Program-made: the position numbers and the translations under genes
Source: Actinophytocola sp963826035
GTDB lineage: Bacteria; Actinomycetota; Actinomycetes; Mycobacteriales; Pseudonocardiaceae
Length of the DNA stretch: 64,000 bases
Direction: 5' to 3'
Assembly (NCBI GenBank): GCA_963826035.1
Contig: CAWGVZ010000015.1
Span: 248,001 to 312,000, forward strand
Part shown: positions 1 to 8,582 of the stretch, piece by piece
How positions within the stretch are numbered: the stretch's first letter is position 1
How the letters are laid out: every line of letters begins with the position of its first letter
Notes under the pieces: model-generated
What the model was told of the DNA's origin: nothing
Database searches by the model: none
The model's input: only the letters and a program-made list of their open reading frames with translations

Positions 1-1502
1 TCCTCCATGGCCATCACCGGGCGCAGGTGCCGCTCGGCGCCGCCGCGGGTGAACGCGTGGCGGAGCACGTCGTCGGCCAGCAGGTTGCCCAGCGCGCCCA
101 TGATCATGCCCTGATCCAGCGCCAGGTACCGCTTGGCCACCGTGCCGCTGCGCACGGCGATGGCGTCGTAGAACCCGCCGGGGCCGTAGCTGTCGAAGTC
201 CCGCCGCAGCTTCACCAACTCGGTGAGCGCGGCCGCCGGCTGGTACGGCAGCGCCAGCACGACCGCGTGCGGCGTCACCACGCCATCGCCGTACGACGAC
301 GGCAGCGGCTGCGCCTCCCGGCAGCCCTCGAACCCGACGTCGACCGGCGTGCGTTCCTGGTCGCTCGTGTAGCCGGGACCGTCCAGGCCCATCATGTCCA
401 CGCCGTACTCGCGGTACCCGCCCGCCGGGTTGGACGACGGCGAGAAGCCCCAGTACCCATAGCGGGCGTCCCGCAGCCCGTGCTCGATCTGGCCGCGTAC
501 GTACACCGAGTGCTGGCGCGCCCACGAGTCACGGCCCCAGCGGACCTCCGGCACGAACATGTCGGGCATCAGCGCCTCGAACATGTCCCCGCCCCACGTC
601 GGCACGAACTTCAGGCCCCGGTAGGTGTAGTGCCCCTCGAACACCGGCACGCCGAGGTAGTCGACGAACTCACCGACCGGCTTCTGCTCCTGCCAGTCCC
701 AGTCACACGTGTCGGGGAAGGTGCGCCACGGCGCGAAGTAGTGCGCCGGCGGCACCTGGCCGAGCGAGATGGCCACGTAGCTGATCATGCGGGTCTCGCT
801 GGCGAACGAGCCGTACGTGTGGCACGTGTAGAAGACGTCCGGGCCGTCGCCCGGGTAGTTGCCGGGCAGCGAGCACTCGGGCGGCGGCTCGGCCCAGAAA
901 CCGCCGCGCATCAGGCCGGCCGGCACGTCGGGACCGCGCCCGGCCGGGTCGTAGAAGAACGCGAAGTCCATGGGCGCCAACAGGTCCTGTGCCTGCGTAC
1001 GGGCTTCGGGAACCGCGTTGCGCACCACCATGAGCGCCGCCGCCATCCACGCGTTGTCCACACTGGACGCGAACGGGAACACCGGCTTCCCGTCCTCCGG
1101 CCAGGTACGCAGCAGTTCCAGGGTGGCCGGGTCGTACCAGTTGTAGAACTGGCCGGACGCCGGATGCCGCTCCAGTTCGCCGACCGAGTCGAGCGTCTCG
1201 CGGGTGCGGCGCACCAACTCGCGGCGGTCGATGATCCCCAGCTTCTCGGCGACGATGGCCGACCACAGGTACGAGCCGATGTTCGTGGGGGAGGTGTAGC
1301 CGGACCGCGACGCCGGGTCCAGGTCACCGTCGATGTAGTCGGCCGGTAGCCCGGTCTCGGGCGCCACCATGGCGGTGAACGAACGCCAGGTGTCCTCGGC
1401 GAGTGCCAGGTGCGGCCGGGCAGGGGCGGCAGCCGCGGTAAGCGGTGCGACGAGAGCGACGGCCAGGACGGCCGTCCCGGCTAAGCGTGCGATACCACGC
1501 AT
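1..1502 (-). CDS. secreted glucoamylase-like (PF10091/GH144-type) protein, 3' end outside window
   Basis: This is the last visible gene of the sugar operon and runs off the left edge, leaving 500 codons. It starts at an ATG at 1502 behind GTGAGGAGC. A hydrophobic N-terminus followed by an Ala-rich stretch (residues ~5-27) looks like a Sec signal peptide. Residues rich in Trp, Tyr and Gly, including a segment reading YGYWGFSPSSNPAGG, resemble the putative glucoamylase (PF10091) family that includes GH144 beta-1,2-glucanases. It begins 11 bases after the permease stop, so it is probably co-transcribed and may release the sugar imported by the adjacent ABC system. The family call rests on recalled motifs; the substrate is unknown. 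Confidence 0.65.
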   Translation of the reverse strand, partial: MRGIARLAGTAVLAVALVAPLTAAAAPARPHLALAEDTWRSFTAMVAPETGLPADYIDGDLDPASRSGYTSPTNIGSYLWSAIVAEKLGIIDRRELVRRTRETLDSVGELERHPASGQFYNWYDPATLELLRTWPEDGKPVFPFASSVDNAWMAAALMVVRNAVPEARTQAQDLLAPMDFAFFYDPAGRGPDVPAGLMRGGFWAEPPPECSLPGNYPGDGPDVFYTCHTYGSFASETRMISYVAISLGQVPPAHYFAPWRTFPDTCDWDWQEQKPVGEFVDYLGVPVFEGHYTYRGLKFVPTWGGDMFEALMPDMFVPEVRWGRDSWARQHSVYVRGQIEHGLRDARYGYWGFSPSSNPAGGYREYGVDMMGLDGPGYTSDQERTPVDVGFEGCREAQPLPSSYGDGVVTPHAVVLALPYQPAAALTELVKLRRDFDSYGPGGFYDAIAVRSGTVAKRYLALDQGMIMGALGNLLADDVLRHAFTRGGAERHLRPVMAME

Positions 1503-1513
1503 TGCGGTGCTCC

Positions 1514-2353
1514 TCACTTGAGTCCGGTCGTGGCGATGCCACGCACGAAATGACGTTGCAGCAGAACGAAGACGAACAGCACGGGCACCACGACCACGAC
1601 CGAACCGGCGAGCAGGATGTCGTAGTCCGTACGGTTCTGCCCGATGCTGTAGAGCGCGAGCGCGACCGGCAGCGTGTACCCGTCCTCGGTGGTCGCCGAG
1701 ACCAGCGGCCACAGGAAGTTGTTCCAGGAAGCCAGGAACGTGAGGATGCCGAGCGTGGCGAGCGCCGGCCGGCACAGCGGCAGCACGATCCGCGCGTAGA
1801 TCCGCAGTTCGCTCGCGCCGTCGATGCGCGCGGCTTCGAGGAGGTCGTTCGGGATGGACGTGATGAACTGGCGCATGAGGAACACGCCGAACGCCTGCGC
1901 CAGGAACGGCAGGATCAGCCCGGCGAGCGTGTTCACCAGGCCGAGATTGCTGGACAGCACGAACAGCGGGACCATCGTGACGATGCTCGGCACCATGATG
2001 GTCCCGAGCACCACGGCGAACAGCAGGCGTTTGCCGGGGAAGCGCAGCTTGGCGAGCGCGTAACCGGCGGCCGAGCAGAACAGCAGGTTGCCGACAGTCG
2101 TGAGGATCGCGACGACCGCCGAGTTCGTGAAGTACGTGGGGAAGTCCAGGCGGTCGAACAGCGTGCCGTAGTTGGCGAGCGTCGGGTTGTCGGGCAGCCA
2201 GGTCGGCGGGATCTGTCGGATCTCCTTCTCCGTCTTGAAAGAGCCGACCAGCATCCACACGAACGGGCCGACCATCACCACCAACCCACCGCCGAGCAGT
2301 GCGTAGAGCACCGCCTTGGCGACCCGGTCCTTGGAACGCAGCCCGTCAGTCAT
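1514..2353 (-). CDS. carbohydrate ABC transporter permease, MalG type
   Basis: A 279-residue inner-membrane permease with six predicted membrane segments (first at ~14-38). The cytoplasmic coupling loop that docks onto the ATPase is clear at residues ~173-192 (EAARIDGASELRIYARIVLP). With the MalF-type partner it forms the channel of an ABC sugar importer. Its start overlaps the end of the partner gene by 8 bases, implying translational coupling. No ATPase gene is in the operon; many actinobacterial sugar importers share one MsiK-type ATPase encoded elsewhere, and that is inferred here. Confidence 0.9.
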   Translation of the reverse strand: MTDGLRSKDRVAKAVLYALLGGGLVVMVGPFVWMLVGSFKTEKEIRQIPPTWLPDNPTLANYGTLFDRLDFPTYFTNSAVVAILTTVGNLLFCSAAGYALAKLRFPGKRLLFAVVLGTIMVPSIVTMVPLFVLSSNLGLVNTLAGLILPFLAQAFGVFLMRQFITSIPNDLLEAARIDGASELRIYARIVLPLCRPALATLGILTFLASWNNFLWPLVSATTEDGYTLPVALALYSIGQNRTDYDILLAGSVVVVVPVLFVFVLLQRHFVRGIATTGLK

Positions 2354-3254
2354 TGTCAGTGTTGTTTCTCAACAGGCGGAACCAGGCGATCGACAGCAGC
2401 ACCACCACCACGAACAACACGTAGCCCATGGCCGACGCGTAGCCGTAGTTGCCGAAGCCGAACTGGTTGTAGGTGTGGTAGGCCATGGACAGCGTCGAGT
2501 CGAGCGGCCCGCCCTGGGTCATCACGAACGGCTCCTCGAAGAACTGCACGTAGCCGATCGTGGTGATCACCGCGACGAACAGCATGGTGGGCCGCAACAT
2601 CGGCACCGTCAGGTACCGCAGCTGCGCCCACTTGCGCGCGCCGTCGATGGTGGCCGCCTCGTACAGGTCCTTCGGGATGGCCTGCAGACCGGCCAGGAAG
2701 ATCACCATGGCGAACCCGAGGTTGCGCCACGCGGCCATCACGATCAGCGTCGGCAACGCGAACGTCTCGTTGTTCAGCCAGTTCGGCCCGTCGATGCCCA
2801 CGAATCCGAGAAGCTCGTTGAACAGGCCCGTGTCCGGCTGCAGCAGGAACCGCCACACCACGGAGATGGCCACGATGCTCGTGACCACCGGCAGGTAGTA
2901 GCCGACCCGGAACAGCGTCCGGAACCGGACGAGGCCCGAGTTGAGCCCGAGCGCCACCAAGAGGGCCGCGGCCATGGTCAGCGGGACGCCCACCACCACG
3001 AAGACGGCGGTGTTGGCCGCGGCCGTCACGAACTTCGGGTCCTCGAACAGCTTCGCGAAGTTCTCGAACCCGACCACGTTGACGCCGAGCGGGTCGAGCA
3101 GGTCGGCGCTGCGGATGTCGGTGAAACTCATGAGCAGCGACATCAGCACCGGCCCGGCGGTGAACACCAGGAACAGCGCGGCGAAGGGCAGCGCGAAGCC
3201 CCAGCCGATGAGTGCCCTGGAGAGTCCGCCGGACCGGGTCGACATGTCAGCCAC
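2346..3254 (-). CDS. carbohydrate ABC transporter permease, MalF type
   Basis: A 302-residue permease with about six membrane helices, the first at ~15-40. The EAA coupling motif sits near residue 199 (EAATIDGARKWAQLRYLTVP). It pairs with the downstream MalG-type permease. The gene overlaps both neighbours by 8 bases (3247-3254 and 2346-2353), so the binding protein, MalF and MalG are translated as one coupled block. An in-frame Met three residues in is an alternative start. Substrate specificity cannot be read from the sequence. Confidence 0.9.
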   Translation of the reverse strand: MADMSTRSGGLSRALIGWGFALPFAALFLVFTAGPVLMSLLMSFTDIRSADLLDPLGVNVVGFENFAKLFEDPKFVTAAANTAVFVVVGVPLTMAAALLVALGLNSGLVRFRTLFRVGYYLPVVTSIVAISVVWRFLLQPDTGLFNELLGFVGIDGPNWLNNETFALPTLIVMAAWRNLGFAMVIFLAGLQAIPKDLYEAATIDGARKWAQLRYLTVPMLRPTMLFVAVITTIGYVQFFEEPFVMTQGGPLDSTLSMAYHTYNQFGFGNYGYASAMGYVLFVVVVLLSIAWFRLLRNNTDND

Positions 3255-4512
3255 CCGTGCCGATCGACGTGGCCTGCTGCTGCATGGCGGCCGCCGCCTG
3301 CTCGGCGGTCGCCGCGCCCTTCGCCACCTTCTCCAACTCGGTGTCGATGCCGGCGGCGATCTGCTCCCAGGTGGGGATCGACGGCGGTGCCTTGGCCGTG
3401 TCGAGCTGGTCGCCGAACGCGGCGAGCAGCGGGTCGCCGGCGAGTGTCTCGTCGTCCCACGCGGCCTGAACGGCGGGCAGGTCGCTGACCGTCTGGTACC
3501 ACTTGACCTGGACCTCGGGCCGCATCAGGTACGACACGAACTTCCAGGCACCGTCCCGGTTCGCCGCGTTCTTGAACACCGACAGGTTGCTGCCGCCGAT
3601 GAACGACGTGAAGTCGCCCGCACCCTTCGGCATCGGCCACAGCTCGTACTTGCCCTCGCCGCCCAGCTCGTTCAGCAACCCGATGTGCCACGGGCCGGAC
3701 ACGAACGACCCGACCTCACCGGAGAGCAGCTTCGGCTCCGGCTCGCCCTCGCGGAGCCGGTCCCGACTGGACAGTCCCTCGTCGTAGAAGGACTTGTAGT
3801 ACGCGAGCGCCTCGGCGGTCTCCGGCGAGTCCAGCGTGAAGTTCTCGCCGTCGTAGACGTCGCCGCCGTTCTGCCACACGAACGGCAGGACCGTCTGCCA
3901 CGCGCCCGCCTGCCCGGGTTGCAGGTAGGTGCCCCACTTGGCGCCGCCCTTCTGCTGCAGGTCGGTGATCGCCTGCTTCAGATCGTCCCAGGTGGACGGT
4001 GGCTCGGTGATGCCGGCACGCTCGGCGACCGCCGAGTTCACGTACAACAGCCGGGTTTCCACGTACCACGGCACGCTGTAGGAGGTCTCGTCCACGACGC
4101 CCGTCTCCCAGGCGCCGGGGAAGAAGTCGTCCCGCGACACCAGGTCGGACGGGACCACGTCGAGGGCGCCGGTGTTCGCGAACTCGCCGATCCAGGTGGT
4201 GCCGAGCATGCTCACGTCCGGCGTCTGCTGGCCGGCGATGGCCGTGGAGAGCTTGTTGTGCGCGCCGTCCCACGGCACGGGGGTGACCGTGACGTTCGCG
4301 TCCGGGTTCTCGGCCATGAAGTCCTCGGCCAGCTCGGAGAGCTTCTCGCCCTCGGTGCCCATGGCCCAGACGGTGATGTCGCCGGTCGCCTTGCCCTGCG
4401 CGAGATCCTCGCCCTCGGCGGCCTCACCGCCGCCGGAGTCCCGGCCGCAGCCGGCGACCAGGGCGACCGCGGCGGCGGCCGCTAACAGGGCCCTTCGGGT
4501 AGGTCGCGTCAT
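3247..4512 (-). CDS. sugar ABC transporter substrate-binding lipoprotein
   Basis: A 421-residue family 1 extracellular solute-binding protein. The N-terminus has twin arginines, a hydrophobic stretch and a lipobox LVAGC, so Cys22 should be lipidated and the protein tethered outside the membrane. The mature part opens with a Gly/Glu-rich linker and then the DITVWAMGTEGEKL strand typical of this family. The ATG at 4512 follows a strong GGAGGT. It captures the sugar for the two permeases encoded next. Whether the ligand is a glucan oligosaccharide, as the linked hydrolase suggests, is inference. Confidence 0.92.
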   Translation of the reverse strand: MTRPTRRALLAAAAAVALVAGCGRDSGGGEAAEGEDLAQGKATGDITVWAMGTEGEKLSELAEDFMAENPDANVTVTPVPWDGAHNKLSTAIAGQQTPDVSMLGTTWIGEFANTGALDVVPSDLVSRDDFFPGAWETGVVDETSYSVPWYVETRLLYVNSAVAERAGITEPPSTWDDLKQAITDLQQKGGAKWGTYLQPGQAGAWQTVLPFVWQNGGDVYDGENFTLDSPETAEALAYYKSFYDEGLSSRDRLREGEPEPKLLSGEVGSFVSGPWHIGLLNELGGEGKYELWPMPKGAGDFTSFIGGSNLSVFKNAANRDGAWKFVSYLMRPEVQVKWYQTVSDLPAVQAAWDDETLAGDPLLAAFGDQLDTAKAPPSIPTWEQIAAGIDTELEKVAKGAATAEQAAAAMQQQATSIGTGG

Positions 4513-4525
4513 CGCTTACCTCCGT

Positions 4526-5527
4526 TTAGTCGTGGGAACCGCAGCTGGCACGGATCACCAGCCGCGTCGGCAGTACCTCGTGGCGCACGCCAGGGGCGGT
4601 GCCGCAGATGCGCTCGTCGAGCCAGCGGGCGGCCGTGGCCCCCAGCTCGCGCATGGGCTGGTGCACGGTCGTCAGCCGCGCGTAGTGGGCGGCCATGATG
4701 TCGTCCCAGCCGGTCAGGGTCAGGTCGCCGGGCACGCGCAGGCCGAGGTCCTCGGCGGCTCGCAGCGCGCCGAGCGCCAGCTCGTCGTTGGCGCAGACCA
4801 GGGCCTCCGGGCGGCGCCGGGAGAGCACGTCGCGGGCGGCCTGGTAGCCGGAGCGGACGTCGAAAGCGCAGCGCACCGGGGGACCGGCCGGCTCGAGGCC
4901 GCCCTCGGCGAGTGCGGTGTGGAAGCCGTCGTACCGGCCGGCCACGTCCGGCGACTGGTCGGGGTCGCCCAGGAACGTGAGCCGGCGGTGGCCGTGACCG
5001 AGCAGGTGGGCGGTCAGTGCCCCGGCGCTGTCGGTGTTGTCGGACGTGACCGTGTCGACCAGTCCGACCGGCGGGCGGGCGAGCAGCACGAGCGGCAGCC
5101 CGGTGTCGGCGATCCGCGCGACCGTCGAGTCGGCCACCGTGCGACCCATGATCACCATGCCGTCGACCCGGCCGGCCAGGTCGGCCACCAGCTCGGCCGC
5201 GTTGGGCCGGTCGTTCGTGGCGAGGATGAGCACGCTGCGGCCCAGCTCGGCCACCACTTCCTCGTAGCCGAGCACGACCTCCGCGTAGTAGGGCCCGGCG
5301 AGGTCGGGGAAGACGATGCCGTTGGCCGCGTGCTGTCCCTGGGCCAGTGCCCGGCCGGCGCCGCTCGGCCGGAACCGCAGCTCCTCGGCCACGCGCCGCA
5401 CCCGTTCCCTGGTGGCGAGCGCCACCAGCTCGGATCCGGACAGCGCACGGGACACGGTGGCGATCGACACGCCCGCCCGTTCGGCCACCTCGTAGATGGT
5501 CACCGAGCGCCGTTCGCGAGCTGCCAT
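4526..5527 (-). CDS. LacI-family transcriptional regulator
   Basis: A 333-residue repressor of LacI/GalR type: an N-terminal helix-turn-helix (VTIYEVAERAGVSIATVSRA, residues ~9-28), a hinge helix, and a periplasmic-binding-protein-like effector domain. I place the start at the ATG at 5527; a longer frame from 5575 would translate an operator-like palindrome. It lies 13 bases upstream of the binding-protein gene in the same direction, so it probably controls the operon, and itself, in response to a sugar. Two LacI-type palindromes lie just upstream. Confidence 0.9.
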   Translation of the reverse strand: MAARERRSVTIYEVAERAGVSIATVSRALSGSELVALATRERVRRVAEELRFRPSGAGRALAQGQHAANGIVFPDLAGPYYAEVVLGYEEVVAELGRSVLILATNDRPNAAELVADLAGRVDGMVIMGRTVADSTVARIADTGLPLVLLARPPVGLVDTVTSDNTDSAGALTAHLLGHGHRRLTFLGDPDQSPDVAGRYDGFHTALAEGGLEPAGPPVRCAFDVRSGYQAARDVLSRRRPEALVCANDELALGALRAAEDLGLRVPGDLTLTGWDDIMAAHYARLTTVHQPMRELGATAARWLDERICGTAPGVRHEVLPTRLVIRASCGSHD

Positions 5528-5546
5528 GGCCGCCTGCCTGCCTCGG

Positions 5547-5560
5547 TGGAAGCGCTTACA
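5547..5560. promoter_or_regulatory. LacI-type operator, proximal
   Basis: TGGAAGCGCTTACA is a 14-bp near-perfect palindrome around AAGCGCTT, the classic central-CG operator form of LacI/GalR proteins. It lies 20 bases upstream of the regulator's start codon, where binding would block transcription of the regulator and probably the sugar operon. Confidence 0.65.
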
Positions 5561-5606
5561 TTTCTGTTGTTCCATTTTCTAGCACGGGTGTCAAGGCCGG
5601 CGGGTA

Positions 5607-5620
5607 TGAAGGCGCTTTCA
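5607..5620. promoter_or_regulatory. LacI-type operator, distal
   Basis: TGAAGGCGCTTTCA is a second 14-bp near-palindrome with one mismatch pair, 60 bases from the proximal site (start to start). Two similar sites at this distance would allow cooperative or looped repression. Confidence 0.55.
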
Positions 5621-5630
5621 ATGCGGCCAC

Positions 5631-5720
5631 GAGGCCGCGCAGCCAGGGCTGACGGCGCCCGCCGCGCCGAGGAACCACCTCGATCACGACGGGCATCCAC
5701 CGCCCTGGCTGCGCGGCCTC
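5631..5720. repeat. dispersed hairpin repeat, copy 1
   Basis: A 90-bp element bounded by a perfect 19-bp inverted repeat (arms 5631-5649 and 5702-5720, beginning GAGGCCGCGC). The loop contains a GC-rich block followed by AACCACCTCGATCACGACGG. A second copy at 42356-42517 keeps the outer ten bases and the loop but has a different inner stem that is again self-complementary. Here it lies between divergent genes, so it is not simply a terminator. Confidence 0.8.
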
Positions 5721-5734
5721 TAGCCTGCCTGGTC

Positions 5735-6151
5735 ATGACGCCAGGTCTCGTCGCGATCGTGCTGGACTGCCAGCGGCCCGCCCCGCTCGCCCGGTTCTGG
5801 GCCGCCGCCCTTGGCTGGCAGGTGCGTCCCTACGACGAGGCGGAGGTCGCCCGGCTGGCCGGTCTCGGGCTGACTCCGGAGACCGACCCGCACGTGGCCG
5901 TGGACGCGCCCGGCGGCGCGTTGACCCTCTGGCTCGACGAGGTGCCCGAACCCCGGCGCGGCAAGAACCGCATGCACCTGGACATCCGGGTGCGGGACGG
6001 GGTGCACCTCGAGGAACTACTCGCGCTCGGCGCGCGGGTGCTGCACCGGCACCCGGACTGGTGGACCCTCGCCGACCCGGAGGGCAACGAGTTCGACGTG
6101 CTGAACCCAGAGGCACCGCGCGAGTCGTACCGTCTCGACACCGAGTCGTAA
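5735..6151 (+). CDS. VOC-superfamily (glyoxalase-like) protein
   Basis: A 138-residue protein of the vicinal oxygen chelate fold. It opens with the LVAIVLDCQRPAPLARFW pattern (first strand and the helix that follows in these proteins) and ends with DPEGNEFDVL, the usual final strand. Family members are metal-dependent lyases, dioxygenases or resistance proteins; this short single-unit form, common in actinobacteria, has no assigned substrate. The start is an ATG just after the hairpin repeat. The 3' end carries a short direct duplication (TCGACACCGAGTCGTA twice, the second copy beyond the stop). Confidence 0.75.
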   Translation: MTPGLVAIVLDCQRPAPLARFWAAALGWQVRPYDEAEVARLAGLGLTPETDPHVAVDAPGGALTLWLDEVPEPRRGKNRMHLDIRVRDGVHLEELLALGARVLHRHPDWWTLADPEGNEFDVLNPEAPRESYRLDTES

Positions 6152-6254
6152 GTTCTCGACACCGAGTCGTACGTTCCGCGGCAGCGGCCGGGCCACCGGG
6201 TGAGCGGATGTCACCGTGTCGGTGAGCCGGTGCGCGGGGGTCAGCCCCTAGAGT

Positions 6255-6270
6255 TCGAACTGATGTTCTC
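6255..6270. promoter_or_regulatory. degenerate SOS (LexA) box overlapping the ruvC start
   Basis: TCGAACTGATGTTCTC matches the actinobacterial LexA site TCGAAC-N4-GTTCGA except for the last two bases and retains the GAAC-N4-GTTC core. It covers the proposed ATG at 6263. ruvC is a known SOS gene in mycobacteria, which supports function, but this copy is imperfect. Confidence 0.45.
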
Positions 6271-6856
6271 GCAACCCAAAGACCTGCGCGTCCTCGGCGT
6301 CGACCCCGGCCTCACCCGGTGCGGCATCGCCGTGGTCGACGGCGCCGTCGGCCGGAAGGTGCGCTGCGTGGCGGTCGACGTCATCCGCACGCCGGTCGAC
6401 GCAGACCTGTCCGTGCGACTGCTCGCCGTGTCCGACGAGGTCGAGGCCTGGCTGGACCTGCACCGCCCCGACGCGGTGGCCGTCGAGCGGGTGTTCAGCC
6501 AGTACAACGTGCGCACGGCCATGGGCACCGCCCAGGCGGGCGGAGTGGTCGCACTGGCCGCCGCCCGCCGCGGGCTGCCGGTCGTGTTCCACACCCCGAG
6601 CGAGGTGAAGGCCGCGGTCACCGGCTCCGGCCGGGCGGACAAGGCCCAGGTCGCGAGCATGGTCACCCGCCTGCTCGGGCTCACCGAGGCACCGAAACCG
6701 GCGGACGCGGCCGACGCGCTCGCCATCGCCATCTGCCACGTCTGGCGCGCACCCACGGCCAACCGGCTGGCCGAGGCGCAGTCGCGCGCGGCCGAACTCG
6801 CCCGAAAACACAAGGCGCGCCTCGCCGCCGCAGCGAAAGGGAAGCCGAACCCATGA
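6263..6856 (+). CDS. ruvC: Holliday junction endonuclease RuvC
   Basis: A 197-residue RuvC. The RNase H-like active site is visible: the Asp of LGVDPGLTRCG (~14), the Glu of AVERVFSQYN, and the C-terminal acidic pair in DAADALAIA. RuvC cuts Holliday junctions that RuvAB has migrated, completing recombinational repair. I chose the ATG at 6263, which puts the catalytic strand close to the N-terminus as in the family; an in-frame start at 6200 would add a non-conserved leader. The gene overlaps ruvA by 4 bases. No clear Shine-Dalgarno precedes the start and an SOS-like box overlaps it. Confidence 0.95.
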   Translation: MFSQPKDLRVLGVDPGLTRCGIAVVDGAVGRKVRCVAVDVIRTPVDADLSVRLLAVSDEVEAWLDLHRPDAVAVERVFSQYNVRTAMGTAQAGGVVALAAARRGLPVVFHTPSEVKAAVTGSGRADKAQVASMVTRLLGLTEAPKPADAADALAIAICHVWRAPTANRLAEAQSRAAELARKHKARLAAAAKGKPNP

Positions 6857-7449
6857 TCTCCCGAGTACGGGGACAGGTGCTCTCCATCGGCCTCGACCAT
6901 GTGGTGATCGAGGTGGGCGGGGTCGGGCTGGCCATCACCGCCACCCCGGCCACCCTCGCCACGTTGCGCACGGGGCACGAGGCGATCCTCGCCACCACGC
7001 TGGTCGTCCGCGAGGACTCGCTCACCCTGTTCGGGTTCGCCGACGCGGCCGCCCGCGAGCTGTTCGGCCTGCTGCAGACGGTCTCCGGCATCGGTCCGCG
7101 GATCGCCATGGCCACGCTCGCCGTCCTCGAGCCCAACCAGCTGCGCGCCGCGCTCGCCGAGGGCAGCATCGCCGTCCTCACCCAGGTGCCCGGCATCGGC
7201 CGCAAGGGCGCCGAACGCCTGATCATCGAGCTGCGCGACAAGGTCGGCGCGCTCGCGTCGGCCAACGCCGAGTCCGTGGTCTCCGGCGCCGGCCAGGTGC
7301 GGGGGAGCGTGGTGGAGGCGTTGACCGGCCTCGGTTTCGCCGCAAAGCAGGCGGAGCAGGCGGTCGACGGGGTGCTCGCCGAGAACGGCACCTCCGACAC
7401 CCCGACCGTCCTGCGCAAGGCGCTCGCCACCCTCGGCAAGAAGCGGTAG
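6853..7449 (+). CDS. ruvA: Holliday junction DNA helicase subunit RuvA
   Basis: A 198-residue RuvA: N-terminal OB-fold (MISRVRGQVL...), a central pair of helix-hairpin-helix motifs (TVSGIGPRIA and QVPGIGRKGAERLI) that hold the junction arms, and a C-terminal three-helix domain that contacts RuvB. It tetramerises on the four-way junction and loads RuvB. It starts inside the ruvC stop (ATGA overlap) and ends 6 bases before ruvB, so ruvCAB is one operon. Confidence 0.97.
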   Translation: MISRVRGQVLSIGLDHVVIEVGGVGLAITATPATLATLRTGHEAILATTLVVREDSLTLFGFADAAARELFGLLQTVSGIGPRIAMATLAVLEPNQLRAALAEGSIAVLTQVPGIGRKGAERLIIELRDKVGALASANAESVVSGAGQVRGSVVEALTGLGFAAKQAEQAVDGVLAENGTSDTPTVLRKALATLGKKR

Positions 7450-7455
7450 CCGGTC

Positions 7456-8559
7456 GTGCACGATGACCTGGTGCCCCCTGTGCCTGAAGATGACGCCGAC
7501 TCGGAGGTCTCGCCGCTCGTCCTGCCCGGCGAGCGGGACGACGAGGCGACACTGCGGCCTCGGCGGCTCGACGAGTTCGTCGGCCAGCACCGCGTGCGCG
7601 AGCAGTTGGAACTGGTGCTGCAGGGCGCGACCCAGCGCGGGGTGCCGCCCGACCACGTCCTGCTGTCCGGCCCGCCCGGGCTCGGCAAGACCAGCCTCGC
7701 GATGATCATCGCGGCCGAACTGGGCTGCGCGCTGCGCATCACCTCCGGCCCGGCGCTGGAACGCGCGGGCGACCTGGCGGCCATGCTGTCGAACCTGGTC
7801 GAGGGCGACGTCCTGTTCATCGACGAGATCCACCGGATCGCCCGGCCGGCCGAGGAGATGCTCTACCTGGCCATGGAGGACTTCCGGGTCGACGTGGTGG
7901 TCGGCAAGGGACCCGGCGCCACCAGCATTCCTCTGGAGATCGCGCCGTTCACGCTGGTCGGCGCCACCACCCGGTCCGGTTCGCTGACCGGCCCGCTGCG
8001 CGACCGGTTCGGCTTCACCGCGCACATGGAGTTCTACTCGGCCGCCGACCTGGAACGGGTGCTGCGCCGGTCGGCGTCGATCCTCGGGGTCGACCTGCGT
8101 GCCGACGGCGCCGAGGAGATCGCCGGGCGCTCCCGCGGTACGCCCCGGATCGCGAACCGCCTGCTCCGCCGGGTGCGCGACTTCGCCGAGGTGCGGGCCG
8201 ACGGCATCGTGACCAGGGACATCGCCCGCGCGGCGCTCAAGATTTACGACGTAGACGAGCTGGGACTCGACCGGCTGGACCGTGCCGTGCTCGACGCGCT
8301 GGTGCGGTCGTTCGGCGGTGGCCCCGTAGGAGTTTCGACGCTGGCTGTCGCTGTGGGGGAGGAGCCCGCTACGGTAGAAGAGGTATGCGAGCCGTACCTC
8401 GTACGGGCGGGCATGCTCGCCAGGACATCTCGGGGCCGGGTGGCTACGGCGTTGGCGTGGTCCCATTTGGGGCTTTCGCCCCCGGCGGACGCTCCTGGCC
8501 ACATGGCGCATACCCTGTTCGACAGTGACCTTAGTGACCCTGCGCACATCGCAGAGTGA
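7456..8559 (+). CDS. ruvB: Holliday junction branch-migration ATPase RuvB
   Basis: A 367-residue AAA+ motor. Walker A is SGPPGLGKTS (residues 71-80), Walker B FIDEIHR (~121-127), followed by sensor 1 (GATTRSG) and a C-terminal winged-helix domain. It forms hexameric rings on either side of RuvA and pumps DNA through the junction. Start is GTG, 6 bases after ruvA. The N-terminal ~25 acidic residues are longer than in E. coli, as is common in actinobacteria. Confidence 0.97.
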   Translation: MHDDLVPPVPEDDADSEVSPLVLPGERDDEATLRPRRLDEFVGQHRVREQLELVLQGATQRGVPPDHVLLSGPPGLGKTSLAMIIAAELGCALRITSGPALERAGDLAAMLSNLVEGDVLFIDEIHRIARPAEEMLYLAMEDFRVDVVVGKGPGATSIPLEIAPFTLVGATTRSGSLTGPLRDRFGFTAHMEFYSAADLERVLRRSASILGVDLRADGAEEIAGRSRGTPRIANRLLRRVRDFAEVRADGIVTRDIARAALKIYDVDELGLDRLDRAVLDALVRSFGGGPVGVSTLAVAVGEEPATVEEVCEPYLVRAGMLARTSRGRVATALAWSHLGLSPPADAPGHMAHTLFDSDLSDPAHIAE

Positions 8560-8582
8560 AGACATCCCACGGATGGAGAAAA

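Noticed and set aside
2316..3488. 390-codon plus-strand frame rich in His, Gln and Arg
   Set aside because: It is antisense to two clear permease genes and has the composition of a GC-rich shadow frame.
5631..5720. simple rho-independent terminator
   Set aside because: It lies between divergent promoters, lacks a U-tract and has a second, covarying copy elsewhere.
6241..8565. 774-codon minus-strand frame across ruvCAB
   Set aside because: Antisense to three unmistakable genes; no domain recognised.
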